Shown piece after piece: positions 1 to 9,016 of a DNA stretch of 64,000 nt. The position numbers and the translations under genes are program-made. Source of the stretch: Prochlorococcus sp. AG-347-J21 (GTDB lineage Bacteria; Cyanobacteriota; Cyanobacteriia; PCC-6307; Cyanobiaceae); contig QCBX01000005.1 in NCBI GenBank assembly GCA_003281455.1, positions 41,866-105,865 of the forward strand, given 5' to 3'. Positions within the stretch are counted from its first letter, which is position 1. The number at the start of each line of letters is the position of its first letter. The notes under the pieces are model-generated. The model made no database searches. It was not told the origin of the DNA and worked only from the letters and a program-made list of their open reading frames with translations.

Positions 1-469
1 TTCCCCATCTTTTGAAACCCTCCTTTTGATTATTAATTTGGATATGGGCATAATCTGTTGCTTTTTTTCTTAAGTTGAGAGTGTCAAGATTCTTTCTTTC
101 ATCAGATTTTAGATTCTGAAGAACTTTTAATTCAATAGGTAATCCATGACAGTCCCAGCCAGGTACAAAATGAACCCTAAATCCTCTTAAGGTTTTGTAC
201 TTATTGATTATGTCTTTTAAAACTTTATTAAGGGCATGACCCATATGAAGCGCTCCATTTGCGTAAGGAGGTCCATCATGTAATGTAAATATTTCGCCTG
301 AATTACTTGAACCTAATTGAAAATCAATATCATTGTTAGCCCAAAAATTCTGAATCTCAGGTTCTCTTACAACTGAGTTAGCACGCATTGAGAAATCAGT
401 TTTTAGTAAATTTAAAGTTTCTTTATAAGAAAAGTCTGATTTTTGTTCTTTGCTATTTTGAGATTTCAT
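1..469 (-). CDS. ileS: Isoleucyl-tRNA synthetase, N-terminal part (runs off window start)
   Basis: Class I aminoacyl-tRNA synthetase that charges tRNA-Ile in the cytoplasm. Only the first ~156 codons are present; the gene continues beyond base 1. Reading from the ATG at 469 down, the protein shows [14 protein letters not shown] at about residues 65-78 (HMGH is the HIGH ATP-binding signature) and [11 protein letters not shown] some 30 residues later, both diagnostic of IleS rather than ValRS or LeuRS. The N-terminal extension is Lys/Ser/Asn rich. The next minus-strand gene ends 122 bp upstream. The identification is secure; nothing can be said about the editing, KMSKS or anticodon-binding regions, which lie outside. 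Confidence 0.97.
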   Translation of the reverse strand, partial: MKSQNSKEQKSDFSYKETLNLLKTDFSMRANSVVREPEIQNFWANNDIDFQLGSSNSGEIFTLHDGPPYANGALHMGHALNKVLKDIINKYKTLRGFRVHFVPGWDCHGLPIELKVLQNLKSDERKNLDTLNLRKKATDYAHIQINNQKEGFKRWG

Positions 470-590
470 TCGACGATATAAGAAATATTTGTGATCAAAA
501 GAATTATTTTAATAAATCTAATTCATTATATTCTTTCTTAATTGACCTGTAGTTTTTTTGGGATGTTTCAAATAACCAATCTACTTTATT

Positions 591-1043
591 TCAGACTTTT
601 ATATTATCATTTTTATCATTTCTTACCCACTTTTTTTGGGTTGTATTTTTATTATTGCTAACAAAATTAAAAAAATTTGAAGGTTTCGTAAAATCACCAA
701 TTCCCAAATTAATTGATTCTACTAGTTTCGAAAAGTTATTTTTAAACTCCAAAAACGTGGTTAATTTTTTCTTTTCGTTATCTGTCAATTGGTACCATCT
801 AGATAAAAAAAGTTCTACTACGTAAAAAATAACTAGTACTGTTAAAAAAAAGAAAATTACAAAAAATGATTGATCTAATGTTTTATTTTTAAATATTAAG
901 ATCAAACCTATCATTAAATTTAAAAAAGCTCTTATTAAGTCTTTTGGTTTACCGAGCTCAAGATAAATTAACGGTACAGTTAGATAAATGGTCCCAACTA
1001 AAATATAAAAAGTTCCCAAATAGAATACCAAACTATTCATCAA
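591..1043 (-). CDS. Small hypothetical membrane protein
   Basis: I do not recognise a family. The 150-residue product begins with three closely spaced hydrophobic segments (about residues 3-27, 40-52 and 60-80), followed by a charged, probably cytoplasmic tail rich in Lys and Asn. It starts at adjacent ATG codons, so the first residue is uncertain by one. It lies between tRNA-Leu and ileS on the same strand as both. The membrane-anchor-plus-soluble-tail arrangement is visible in the sequence; function is unknown. Base composition matches its neighbours, so there is no sign of transfer. Confidence 0.75.
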   Translation of the reverse strand: MMNSLVFYLGTFYILVGTIYLTVPLIYLELGKPKDLIRAFLNLMIGLILIFKNKTLDQSFFVIFFFLTVLVIFYVVELFLSRWYQLTDNEKKKLTTFLEFKNNFSKLVESINLGIGDFTKPSNFFNFVSNNKNTTQKKWVRNDKNDNIKV

Positions 1044-1111
1044 ATTAACTATTTAATTAAAGTATAAGAGTTGATATGGATCAGCAAACTATCTATTAGA
1101 ATTTCCTGAAG

Positions 1112-1193
1112 TGCGGTCGGGGAGACTTGAACTCCCACACCCGAAGATACGAGTACCTAAAACTCGCGCGTCTACCAATTCCGCCACGACCGC
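1112..1193 (-). tRNA. tRNA-Leu (anticodon UAG)
   Basis: An 82-nt tRNA on the minus strand. The acceptor arms GCGGTCG and CGACCGC pair perfectly, with a discriminator A at 1112. The D-arm holds TGGTAGACGC, the anticodon loop TTTAGGT sits on a CGAGT/ACTCG stem, the variable arm is long as expected of class II tRNA-Leu, and the T-arm contains GTTCAAGTC. The anticodon reads CUN leucine codons. CCA is not encoded. It separates the small membrane protein from the divergent crtR. Confidence 0.97.
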
Positions 1194-1362
1194 TCAAATA
1201 AAATAATAATTGAAAGAGGTATATTTTAAAAATTTTTTTTCTTAAGATGATTAATTTGACACATTAAAATTAAATTAAAAATCTCCTAAAAGAAATTTTT
1301 TATGTTTGTGCATGCAATCCTCTTAAAATATTAGTTATATTATTTAAAGAATAAAAGAACCG

Positions 1363-2382
1363 ATTTCAAACTTAACCAGTAAAAATACAACGAAAAATAC
1401 TAATTCATCAAAAACATTTAATTGGCAAAAAGAGATTAAAAATTACGTAGATCCGCCAAGTTTTTGGAATCCAACATTAGGTTTATTTTTTGGCGGTTAT
1501 TTTCTTGCTTTTCTTAGCATATGGCAATGGTATAGGGGTGTTTGGCCTTTACCGTTGCTTGTAGCCACTGCGTTTTTAGCTTTACATATTGAAGGTACAG
1601 TTATTCATGATGCATGTCACAAAGCTGCTCATCCAGTTCCTTGGATAAATCAAGCAATGGGCCATGGCTCAGCTATTCTATTAGGGTTTAGCTTCCCAGT
1701 TTTTACGAGAGTTCATTTACAACATCATATTCACGTAAATCACCCCAAAAATGATCCAGATCATATTGTCAGTACTTTTGGTCCAATTTGGCTAATTGCG
1801 CCAAGATTTTTTTATCATGAGGTGTTTTTCTTTCAAAGAAAACTTTGGCGAAGATATGAATTACTACAATGGGGAATTGAAAGATCCATATTCATAACAA
1901 TTATCTTGGCAGGTTTGAAATTTGACTTTATGAATTTAATTTATAATTTATGGTTTGGCCCAGCATTAATGGTAGGTGTCACTTTAGGAATATTTTTTGA
2001 TTATTTACCCCATAGGCCTTTTCGATCAAGAAATAAATGGATAAATTCTCGAGTTTATCCAAGCAAATTTATGAATTTATTGATAATGGGACAAAATTAC
2101 CATCTCATTCATCATCTTTGGCCTTCGATTCCTTGGTTTGAATACAAAATAGCTTATGAAAAAACTAAGCCTTTATTGGATAAAAAAGGCTCACCTCAAA
2201 GGGTTGGGATATTTGAAAGTAAAGAAGACATTTTCAACTTTATTTATGATTTATTAATAGGTGTAAGGAGTCATAGCAAAAAGAGGGGGAAAATACGAAA
2301 AATAATAAATTTATATCCAGGCTTTAAAATAAAAAAATTTTTATTAAAGATAGTCAACAAAACATTTATTGGAAGTAACTAA
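1363..2382 (+). CDS. crtR: Beta-carotene hydroxylase (CrtR type)
   Basis: Membrane di-iron hydroxylase that converts beta-carotene to zeaxanthin. All histidine boxes of the fatty-acid-desaturase-like fold are present: HDACH, HLQHH plus a following HVNH, and HLIHH near the C-terminus. The first in-frame conventional start codon is TTG at 1555, but that would remove the conserved N-terminal region (DPPSFWNPTLG and a membrane segment ending WQWYRGVW), which is clearly coding from about 1400. The frame is open from 1348 and contains no ATG, GTG or TTG before 1555. Translation probably begins at a rare codon, ATT at 1363 (giving 339 residues) or ATA at 1351. The start given here is therefore an inference; function is confident. 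Confidence 0.9.
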   Translation: MSNLTSKNTTKNTNSSKTFNWQKEIKNYVDPPSFWNPTLGLFFGGYFLAFLSIWQWYRGVWPLPLLVATAFLALHIEGTVIHDACHKAAHPVPWINQAMGHGSAILLGFSFPVFTRVHLQHHIHVNHPKNDPDHIVSTFGPIWLIAPRFFYHEVFFFQRKLWRRYELLQWGIERSIFITIILAGLKFDFMNLIYNLWFGPALMVGVTLGIFFDYLPHRPFRSRNKWINSRVYPSKFMNLLIMGQNYHLIHHLWPSIPWFEYKIAYEKTKPLLDKKGSPQRVGIFESKEDIFNFIYDLLIGVRSHSKKRGKIRKIINLYPGFKIKKFLLKIVNKTFIGSN

Positions 2383-2387
2383 CTTAC

Positions 2388-2681
2388 TCATTCATTAATA
2401 ATTTTTGGTACTTTAAAATATTTATCTTCTCTCGATGGACCTAATTCTAAAAGTTCTTCATTGCAATCCGAATTTTTCTTTTCGTCTTTTCTAAATACAT
2501 TTACAACCTCTATAGCTCTGGTTGTACAGGGGACATCATCTGTATTAATTTTTTCAAGTTGTCTTATATAATCCAATATCTTTTCTAATTGTTCTGCATG
2601 ATTAGTAATTTCATTCTCGTTAAGTTCTAATCTCGCTAAATGAGCAACTTTTTTAACTTCCTCTTTAGTTATTTTTGTCAT
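2388..2681 (-). CDS. gatC: Glutamyl-tRNA(Gln) amidotransferase subunit C
   Basis: Small subunit of the GatCAB complex that converts Glu-tRNA(Gln) to Gln-tRNA(Gln), needed where no glutaminyl-tRNA synthetase exists. The 97-residue length is usual. The N-terminus has the family pattern VKKVAHLARLELNENE, and the middle has the ILDYIRQLEKINTDDVPCT segment that wraps GatA. It converges on crtR with a 5-bp gap. The gatA and gatB genes are not in this window, so the complex is encoded from dispersed loci. Confidence 0.95.
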   Translation of the reverse strand: MTKITKEEVKKVAHLARLELNENEITNHAEQLEKILDYIRQLEKINTDDVPCTTRAIEVVNVFRKDEKKNSDCNEELLELGPSREDKYFKVPKIINE

Positions 2682-2827
2682 ACCTTTAATATCTTTCTTA
2701 TTAAATAATAGTTTATTAAAAACAACTTTTTCACATATCCTTTGAATTTCAAATAATTTATAAAATAATCACATCTTTTTGAAAATCAATATCAATTAAT
2801 AGCCTTAATTATTTTTCTCAGCTAAAT

Positions 2828-3433
2828 ATGTTATTAGATAGATATTTAAAAATAGAAGAATTATTTCCAAAAAATTTTTTTTATCGGCACTCTAAACTTG
2901 TTGCTCCTGATTTAATAGGCTGTCACCTCATAAAAAAAAATAATGAGATAGATCGAGTTAAAGGGATTATTGTTGAAACTGAAGCTTATTCGCAAGAAGA
3001 AGAGGCCTGTCATGGTTACCGCAACATGACTGAATCGAACAAATCATTATTTGGCAAACCTGGCACATTTTATATTTACAAATCTTATGGGATTCATCAT
3101 TGTTTAAACATAGTTACTGATAAAGAAAATTTTGCGAGTGGTGTTTTGATAAGATCAGTTTTTATCTCTAATAAGAATGAAAGATTAGCTTCTGGACCTG
3201 GACTAGTAACTAAGACATTCAGTGTAGACATTTCATTTAACTCACTTGAAGTTATTAATAACAAATCTTTATGGATCTCTCCACGAGACTCCACTCTAGA
3301 AGAAAAAGATCTTATTCAAACTACGAGAATTGGCATATCAAAGGCAAAAAATATAAAATGGCGATGGTATCTCAAAAATAGTAGGAGTGTAAGTAAAAGA
3401 TTAAGAGGTGACAGAACACCTAAATTTCAATAA
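2828..3433 (+). CDS. 3-methyladenine DNA glycosylase (AAG/MPG family)
   Basis: Base-excision repair enzyme that removes alkylated purines such as 3-methyladenine and hypoxanthine. At 201 residues it has normal length for a bacterial AAG-type enzyme. The catalytic glutamate lies in [17 protein letters not shown], followed by [21 protein letters not shown], which forms the substrate pocket, and [10 protein letters not shown], a conserved Gly/Pro loop. It is followed 20 bp later by pyrB in the same direction, so the two are probably cotranscribed although their functions are unrelated. Confidence 0.93.
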   Translation: MLLDRYLKIEELFPKNFFYRHSKLVAPDLIGCHLIKKNNEIDRVKGIIVETEAYSQEEEACHGYRNMTESNKSLFGKPGTFYIYKSYGIHHCLNIVTDKENFASGVLIRSVFISNKNERLASGPGLVTKTFSVDISFNSLEVINNKSLWISPRDSTLEEKDLIQTTRIGISKAKNIKWRWYLKNSRSVSKRLRGDRTPKFQ

Positions 3434-3453
3434 TCATTTATTTTTTAAGCGTA

Positions 3454-4470
3454 ATGCAAATTTGGCCTCATAAACATATCCACACACTAGCTAATTTTTC
3501 AATTAAAGATTATGAGTCAGTATTTGAATTAGCTAATAGATTTGATGCACTAAACAATGCAGGAACAAAAAAGATACCGGCCTTACAGGGGACTTTGGTA
3601 ACGTCTTTATTTTTTGAAGCTAGCACAAGAACAAAAAATAGTTTTGAACTTGCAGCAAAAAGACTTTCTGCTGATGTCCAAACGTTTGCACCATCATCCA
3701 GCTCTTTGACAAAAGGCGAAACAATAATTGATACAGCCATAACTTATTCTGCTATGGGGGCGGATACATTAGTTATTAGACATTCATCAAGTTACATAAC
3801 CTTTGAGATCGCAAAAAAACTTGATGCAATCAATTCCCGGACTTCGGTTCTTAATGCCGGAGATGGATTACATAGTCACCCCAGCCAAGGATTGCTTGAC
3901 ATCTATACATTAATAAAATTCTTTTCCCAAAAAACACTGAATCCAGAGGTTTTAAATTCCAAGAAAATTTTAATTATTGGAGACGTTAATCATTCAAGGG
4001 TTGCCAGGTCAAATCTTTGGGCTTTGAGTGCATTCGGCGCCGATATAATTTTATGTGGTCCTAAGACATTAATACCTGATGAATTTATCAATTTTTTAAA
4101 AACCCCCGCGCCAAATCAAACAGAAGATCCTGTTAAATCAAGAGGTTCAATAACAATTTCTAGATCATTGGAAGAATCAATAAAAATTGCAGATGCGATT
4201 ATTGTTTTAAGACTCCAGAAAGAGAGAATGATGGAAAATTTACTAAGTAGCATTGATTCATATAGTTTGGATTATGGCTTAACCCCAGAGAAATTATCTT
4301 TAAATAATAAAGAAATTCCAATTCTACATCCTGGTCCCATTAACAGAGATATTGAAATAAGTAGCAAAGTGGTAGATCGATATCCTAATTGCTTAATTAA
4401 TAATCAAGTTGCAAATGGTATCCCTATAAGAATGGCTTTGCTTTATCTATTACAAAAACACAACAAGTAA
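3454..4470 (+). CDS. pyrB: Aspartate carbamoyltransferase catalytic subunit
   Basis: Condenses carbamoyl phosphate with aspartate in the first committed step of pyrimidine synthesis. The carbamoyl-phosphate motif appears as [19 protein letters not shown] near residues 52-70. The second half holds the aspartate-binding domain with [11 protein letters not shown] and the [12 protein letters not shown] signature. Length (338) is slightly above the usual ~310 because of an insertion near residues 210-240. No regulatory subunit gene pyrI is adjacent, as usual in cyanobacteria. It ends 3 bp before the convergent Ycf20-like gene. Confidence 0.96.
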   Translation: MQIWPHKHIHTLANFSIKDYESVFELANRFDALNNAGTKKIPALQGTLVTSLFFEASTRTKNSFELAAKRLSADVQTFAPSSSSLTKGETIIDTAITYSAMGADTLVIRHSSSYITFEIAKKLDAINSRTSVLNAGDGLHSHPSQGLLDIYTLIKFFSQKTLNPEVLNSKKILIIGDVNHSRVARSNLWALSAFGADIILCGPKTLIPDEFINFLKTPAPNQTEDPVKSRGSITISRSLEESIKIADAIIVLRLQKERMMENLLSSIDSYSLDYGLTPEKLSLNNKEIPILHPGPINRDIEISSKVVDRYPNCLINNQVANGIPIRMALLYLLQKHNK

Positions 4471-4472
4471 AT

Positions 4473-4814
4473 TTATAGCAACTTAAGACTTTCGGTAAAG
4501 AAACCATAAAATAATCCCAACCTTAAAGAATCTAGTATAAGTACTAAAAATTTCTTTTTCCTTTCAAATCTAAAATTTCTTCTTAGAACTATTAAAAACT
4601 CAATAAAAACTACTGCTAAAAAAGCGGCTACAGGATCCATGAGCTCCACAACGGCACTTACCATACCAAGAGAGCTTCCAAAAAAGTAGCCGATTAAAAG
4701 AGTAATCAATGATATTGAATATCTTCGCCATGGATTATTAGCCCAAATACTTAATGTCTGAATATTTTCCACAATTTTTAGCTGAAATTTTGTCTTTTGA
4801 GGTTTAACAACCAT
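4473..4814 (-). CDS. DUF565 / Ycf20-like membrane protein
   Basis: A 113-residue protein with the pattern of the cyanobacterial/plastid Ycf20 (DUF565) family: a short soluble N-terminus, the NPWRRYSISL motif at the start of a transmembrane segment, then IGYFFGSSLG and a second hydrophobic stretch with VFIEFLIVLRR. Plant homologues are implicated in non-photochemical quenching, but the role in cyanobacteria is not settled. It lies 11 bp after a 66-residue gene on the same strand, suggesting a two-gene unit. The family call is from recognition and fairly confident. Confidence 0.75.
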   Translation of the reverse strand: MVVKPQKTKFQLKIVENIQTLSIWANNPWRRYSISLITLLIGYFFGSSLGMVSAVVELMDPVAAFLAVVFIEFLIVLRRNFRFERKKKFLVLILDSLRLGLFYGFFTESLKLL

Positions 4815-4825
4815 TTTGCATTAAA

Positions 4826-5026
4826 CTAAGCAGCTTTAGAATTTGATTGAATTTTAGTATTTCCTTCTATTAATTCAAGTAATGCTTCGAACTGAGCCAT
4901 TAATCCTCTTAATTCGCCTGGTTCAGGGAAAAGGTCATCTTCTTTTATTCCTAAATGCATTTCTCTGAGCTCTTGCCTTAAATAGCGTATGTGACTAATG
5001 ACTTGCTCTCTTTTGGTTTGCGACAT
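4826..5026 (-). CDS. Small conserved hypothetical protein (66 aa)
   Basis: Function not recognised. The product is acidic and helical in character: REQVISHIRYLRQELREMHL looks like an amphipathic helix, followed by a Pro/Gly turn (LFPEPGELR) and a second helix with LMAQFEALLELIEG. No membrane segment, Cys pair or nucleotide-binding motif is visible. It lies just upstream of the Ycf20-like gene on the same strand with an 11-bp gap. The clean ATG start and ordered helix-turn-helix-like layout support a real gene. Confidence 0.7.
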   Translation of the reverse strand: MSQTKREQVISHIRYLRQELREMHLGIKEDDLFPEPGELRGLMAQFEALLELIEGNTKIQSNSKAA

Positions 5027-5245
5027 GATATAAATAATTAGAGAAACATCTTAAGAAAGAATATTTTTGAAAAGGAGAGTTTGCATATTAATGACTGAGA
5101 ATGAAGATAAATGACCTAACAAAAATTTGAAAATATTATAGAAATTGCAAATTATCATATCCTTGAAAATATGTACTTAATTCCAATATCAATTTTAAAT
5201 AATTACTTGAGGCTTTATTATTAGAGTATATTGACTTTACTCAAT

Positions 5246-5467
5246 ATGAAATTTATTTCTGAAAATAAAATAAGTGAGGAACTAGTAAATTCTTTTGATG
5301 AAGAAATGACCCTTGAGCTCGCTAAAAGGCTAGAGGAAGATAATTATAATACTCCATTTGATGGTTTAAAAGACTGGCACTTGCTGAGGGCTCTTGCAAT
5401 CAATAGGCCTGAATTAACAACTAATTATACCCATCTCCTCGATCAGGAACCTTTCGATGAAAACTAA
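5246..5467 (+). CDS. DUF2555-like small cyanobacterial protein
   Basis: A 73-residue protein resembling the cyanobacteria-specific DUF2555 family: LAKRLEEDNYNTPFDGLKDWHLLRALAINRPEL is the recognisable core (residues given in part: LEEDNYNTPF and GLKDWHLLRA). I chose the ATG at 5246; an in-frame TTG at 5231 would add five residues. The stop lies inside coaBC, which begins at 5457, an 11-bp overlap that suggests translational coupling. Function is unknown; the context hints only at cotranslation with coenzyme A synthesis. Confidence 0.75.
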   Translation: MKFISENKISEELVNSFDEEMTLELAKRLEEDNYNTPFDGLKDWHLLRALAINRPELTTNYTHLLDQEPFDEN

Positions 5468-6713
5468 AACTAAGGACTCCAAAATAAAGGTTCTTTTATT
5501 AGTAACTGGGAGTATTGCAGCTGTAAGAATTCCATTATTAGTTAGCCAATTAGCGAAAGAAAATTATGAAATAAGATGCGTTTTATCAAAAAATGCAGAA
5601 AAATTAATAAAGCCCCTTTCTCTTTCTATTTTAAGTAGAAACCCGTGCATTTTAGACAATGATCAATGGTCTGATAGTCAATCAACACCTCTTCACATAG
5701 AACTAGGTAATTGGGCTGATATTTTAATCATCGCCCCTTTAACAGCGACAACATTAGCAAAATGGGTAACTGGAAATGCTGAGGGATTGATCCCAAGCAT
5801 CTTAATAGCAAATATAAAGCCAATTATTGTTGCACCAGCAATGAATACACAAATGTGGCTAAATAAAGCTGTCCAAAAAAATTATGAGAATTTACAGAAT
5901 TACGGAAATGTTTTGTCTTTGCAACCAAGTGAAGGTCTCTTAGCATGTGATGCTGTTGGCATCGGTAAGATACCTCCAAATGATCTAATCCAATTAGCTC
6001 TTGAATTTCTTGCTTCACACAAACAAAATGAATATCGCAAAGACTTACTCAATAAAGAAATTTTAATAACTGGAGGGTGTACCTCAGAGAAAATTGACGC
6101 GGCAAGACATATTACTAACAAAAGTTCTGGAGCTATGGGCCTGCTTCTTTCTCAAGTAGCGAGGTTCAGAGGAGCACAAGTAAAATATGTTCATGGGCCT
6201 CTGAAAATCGATAAGAATCTTACTGATGGAATAAAAAGATATGAAATTGAAACTAGTGTTGATTTAATTAGGGCACTTGATAATGAAATATCAAATTGCG
6301 ATTATTTTTTCATGAATGCAGCAGTATCTGATTTCAAGATAATCTCTGATACTTCAGCTAAAATTCCAAAAAACCAAATTAGTGCTCATTTGAATCAAAA
6401 CTTTGAGCTGGTCCCAGATATTTTAAAAACAATTAGTAAATCAAAAAAAGATAACCAAGTTTTTGTAGGCTTTTGTGCTTTTACAGGATCTATCAAAGAA
6501 GCACGAATGACAATTAAAGAAAAGATTATCCAAAAAGGTTGTGATTATCTATTCGCAAATCCAATTGATCTTGAAGGACAAGGATTTGGCTTTTTGGCAA
6601 AAAATGAAGGTTGGCTATTCGACACTAACAACATGGAACACTACATAAACAAAACATCAAAAATTGATTTAGCAAATAAATTAATAACCCAAATTATTTC
6701 ATTAAAAAAATAA
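5457..6713 (+). CDS. coaBC: Bifunctional phosphopantothenoylcysteine synthetase/decarboxylase
   Basis: Flavoprotein performing two steps of coenzyme A synthesis: ligation of cysteine to 4'-phosphopantothenate and decarboxylation of the product. The N-terminal CoaC half has VTGSIAA, the catalytic-histidine region TPLHIELGNWADILIIAPLTA and PAMNTQMW; the C-terminal CoaB half starts near ILITGGCTSEKIDAARHITN and includes MNAAVSDFK. The 418-residue length is normal. It overlaps the upstream DUF2555-like gene by 11 bp. Downstream there are ~215 bp before the psbO coding region, with only AT-rich sequence and no convincing hairpin. Confidence 0.95.
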   Translation: MKTKTKDSKIKVLLLVTGSIAAVRIPLLVSQLAKENYEIRCVLSKNAEKLIKPLSLSILSRNPCILDNDQWSDSQSTPLHIELGNWADILIIAPLTATTLAKWVTGNAEGLIPSILIANIKPIIVAPAMNTQMWLNKAVQKNYENLQNYGNVLSLQPSEGLLACDAVGIGKIPPNDLIQLALEFLASHKQNEYRKDLLNKEILITGGCTSEKIDAARHITNKSSGAMGLLLSQVARFRGAQVKYVHGPLKIDKNLTDGIKRYEIETSVDLIRALDNEISNCDYFFMNAAVSDFKIISDTSAKIPKNQISAHLNQNFELVPDILKTISKSKKDNQVFVGFCAFTGSIKEARMTIKEKIIQKGCDYLFANPIDLEGQGFGFLAKNEGWLFDTNNMEHYINKTSKIDLANKLITQIISLKK

Positions 6714-6928
6714 AAAAAATTTTTAATTTGTATTTTTTTGTAATCTTAATCATTAAAAATAATGTGATAGCTTAAAATAATTCCAGTTTTTTAAAATCTA
6801 AAAAGCTACGGGTTATTTCGAAGATTTAATAGTCCTATCTTTTATGGTCCTTTCCCTTGTAATATCCGTACTAAACTTATTAGATGACCTTTAATCTATC
6901 GTCACAGAACTTTACTGCAACTTTAATT

Positions 6929-7723
6929 ATGAGAATTCGTTCTTTCTTAGCTTTTGTTATTTCAATTTGTATAACTTTTGCTTTCGTACCTGTTAAAACA
7001 TTTGCTTTTTCTGAAAGAGGAAATGCACAATTCACAGATGTTGTTAACACAGGAAAAGCTAATGATTGCCCTGCATTAGACTCATCTCTTGTCGGATCAA
7101 TATCTCTAGGGAATGGAGATAGCCTTAAAGGAATATGCATGCATCCAACAGAAGTTTATGTAAAAGTGCCAGGGACAAAACGAAAAGCTGCAGAATTTGT
7201 TTCTACAAAAATTATTAGTCCTAGAAATAACACAACAGTGACAGAAGTTTATGGAGATATAGATTCAGGAACTTTCACTGAAAAGGGTGGTATTGATTTT
7301 CAACTTATTACTGTATTAACTCCTGGTGGTTTAGAGGTGCCGTTTGCATTCTCAGCAAAAGATCTTACAGCTGATTTACCTTCATCTATTGAACCAGGCA
7401 CTGAGGTTAGTGGTTCAACATTTACACCTAACTACAGAACTGGTGACTTTCTAGATCCTAAAGCAAGAGCTAAAAATACTGGTGTTGAATACGCTCAAGG
7501 TTTAGTAGCATTAGGAGGAGATGACGAAGAACTTGCAAAAGAAAATATTAAAGTTGATGTAAATGGTACTGGCGTTATTACTCTTTCAATTAACAATGTA
7601 GATTCTGACACAGACGAATTTGCAGGTACTTTTGAAGCTATCCAACCTTCAGATACAGATATGGGTTCAAAGGATCCACTTGATGTAAAAATAATTGGGG
7701 AGCTTTACGGAAGAAAGGCATAA
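6929..7723 (+). CDS. psbO: Photosystem II manganese-stabilising protein PsbO
   Basis: Extrinsic lumenal 33-kDa protein that stabilises the oxygen-evolving Mn cluster. I place the start at ATG 6929, giving a classic signal peptide (MRIRSFLAF, hydrophobic core, VKTFA cleavage region); an ATG at 6884 in the same frame would add 15 residues ahead of it. The mature part opens with DVVNTGKANDCPAL, and the Cys pair NDCP...GICMHP forms the family disulfide. IGELYGRKA-type C-terminus is present. A strong terminator follows at 7742. The ~170 bp upstream of 6884 probably contain the promoter, but I see no clear consensus boxes. Confidence 0.96.
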   Translation: MRIRSFLAFVISICITFAFVPVKTFAFSERGNAQFTDVVNTGKANDCPALDSSLVGSISLGNGDSLKGICMHPTEVYVKVPGTKRKAAEFVSTKIISPRNNTTVTEVYGDIDSGTFTEKGGIDFQLITVLTPGGLEVPFAFSAKDLTADLPSSIEPGTEVSGSTFTPNYRTGDFLDPKARAKNTGVEYAQGLVALGGDDEELAKENIKVDVNGTGVITLSINNVDSDTDEFAGTFEAIQPSDTDMGSKDPLDVKIIGELYGRKA

Positions 7724-7735
7724 ATCCTATTCAAT

Positions 7736-7768
7736 AGAAAAAGGGGGTTAAACCCCTCTTTTTTTTTC
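7736..7768 (+). terminator. Rho-independent terminator after psbO
   Basis: An AGGGG arm (7742-7746) pairs with CCCCT (7753-7757) over a short GTTAAA loop, and is followed by a run of T beginning at 7759. An A-tract precedes it. It sits 18 bp past the psbO stop codon and 26 bp before sat, so it should insulate the highly expressed psbO from sulfur assimilation. Confidence 0.9.
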
Positions 7769-7794
7769 AAAATTTTTCTTTATCAATTTAAAAA

Positions 7795-8970
7795 ATGGAA
7801 TTACAACAAAAAACTAAAACAGATACTAATGGACTAATACCGCCTTATGGAGGGAAACTAAAAAATTTAATTATCAAAGATAAAAACCTTAAAAATGATC
7901 TTATCTCTAAAGCTACTTATGAGTTTGAATGTAGCGAGAGAAATGCATGCGATGTAGAACTTTTGATGGTTGGAGCTTTTTCTCCATTGGAAGGTTTTAT
8001 GGATGAAAATAACTACAATTCGGTAATTAAAAATAATAGAAATACAAACGGTTTGCTTTTTGGCTTGCCTATTGTATTTGATTCAAATAATGAAAAAGTA
8101 AAAGCTGGAGAGACAATATTGCTTACTTATAAAAAACAAAAAATAGCAATTTTAGAAGTTATCTCTAAATGGGAGCCTGACAAATCCTTAGAAGCTGAAC
8201 TTTGTTATGGTACTAATTCTTTAGATCATCCTGCTGTTAAGATGATTTTTAATGAGAGAGGGAGATTTTATATAGGAGGAAGAGTTTATGGTTTCGAACT
8301 ACCAATTAGAGAATTCCCCTGCAAAACCCCAGAAGAAGTTAGATCTACACTGCCACCAAATCATGATGTAGTTGCATTTCAATGCCGAAATCCAATTCAT
8401 AGAGCACATTATGAATTATTTACTAATGCCTTACTTTCAGATAATGTCTCCTCTAACTCAGTTGTTTTAGTTCATCCAACTTGTGGACCAACTCAACAAG
8501 ATGATATCCCTGGAAAAGTTAGATATTTGACCTATAAAGAATTAGAAGAGGAAATATCTGATGAAAGAATAAAATGGGCTTTTTTACCTTATTCAATGCA
8601 TATGGCAGGGCCAAGAGAAGCTCTTCAACATATGATAATCAGAAGAAATTATGGCTGCACCCACTTCATTATTGGTAGAGATATGGCTGGTTGTAAGTCG
8701 TCATCAACTGGTGAAGATTTTTATGGTCCATATGACGCCCAAAATTTCGCTAATAAGTGTGCAGATGAATTGATGATGCAAACTATACCTTCAAAAAATT
8801 TAGTTTATACGAAGGAAAAAGGATATATAACAGCTGAAGAAGCCAAAGAATTTAATTATGAAATTATGAAACTTAGTGGTACTGAATTTAGAAAGAAATT
8901 AAGGAATGGCGAACCAATTCCTGAATGGTTTGCATTCAAAAGTGTAGTAGATGTTCTAAGACGCTCTTAA
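7795..8970 (+). CDS. sat: ATP sulfurylase (sulfate adenylyltransferase)
   Basis: Forms adenosine 5'-phosphosulfate from ATP and sulfate, the first step of assimilatory sulfate reduction. The homo-oligomeric Sat family signature QCRNPIHRAH lies at residues 196-205, with IIGRDMAGC, the second phosphate-binding element, downstream. Length 391 is standard for the single-domain enzyme; there is no fused APS kinase. An upstream terminator suggests it has its own promoter, and ftsH follows 46 bp later on the same strand. Confidence 0.96.
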   Translation: MELQQKTKTDTNGLIPPYGGKLKNLIIKDKNLKNDLISKATYEFECSERNACDVELLMVGAFSPLEGFMDENNYNSVIKNNRNTNGLLFGLPIVFDSNNEKVKAGETILLTYKKQKIAILEVISKWEPDKSLEAELCYGTNSLDHPAVKMIFNERGRFYIGGRVYGFELPIREFPCKTPEEVRSTLPPNHDVVAFQCRNPIHRAHYELFTNALLSDNVSSNSVVLVHPTCGPTQQDDIPGKVRYLTYKELEEEISDERIKWAFLPYSMHMAGPREALQHMIIRRNYGCTHFIIGRDMAGCKSSSTGEDFYGPYDAQNFANKCADELMMQTIPSKNLVYTKEKGYITAEEAKEFNYEIMKLSGTEFRKKLRNGEPIPEWFAFKSVVDVLRRS

Positions 8971-9016
8971 TATTGTTTTATTATTAGTATTATAGATTTA
9001 TTAAAGATTTTTTATC

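Noticed and set aside
1256..1261. TTGACA as a -35 box for crtR
   Set aside because: No -10 hexamer lies at an acceptable distance, and AT-rich sequence produces such matches by chance.
5092..5115. 7-codon ORF after an AGGAG in the 204-bp spacer upstream of the DUF2555-like gene
   Set aside because: The spacing of AGGAG to the ATG is too long, and the peptide is trivial; could at best be a leader, with no supporting sign.
6714..6740. A/T tracts after coaBC as a terminator
   Set aside because: There is no GC-containing stem; homopolymer runs are common in this genome.
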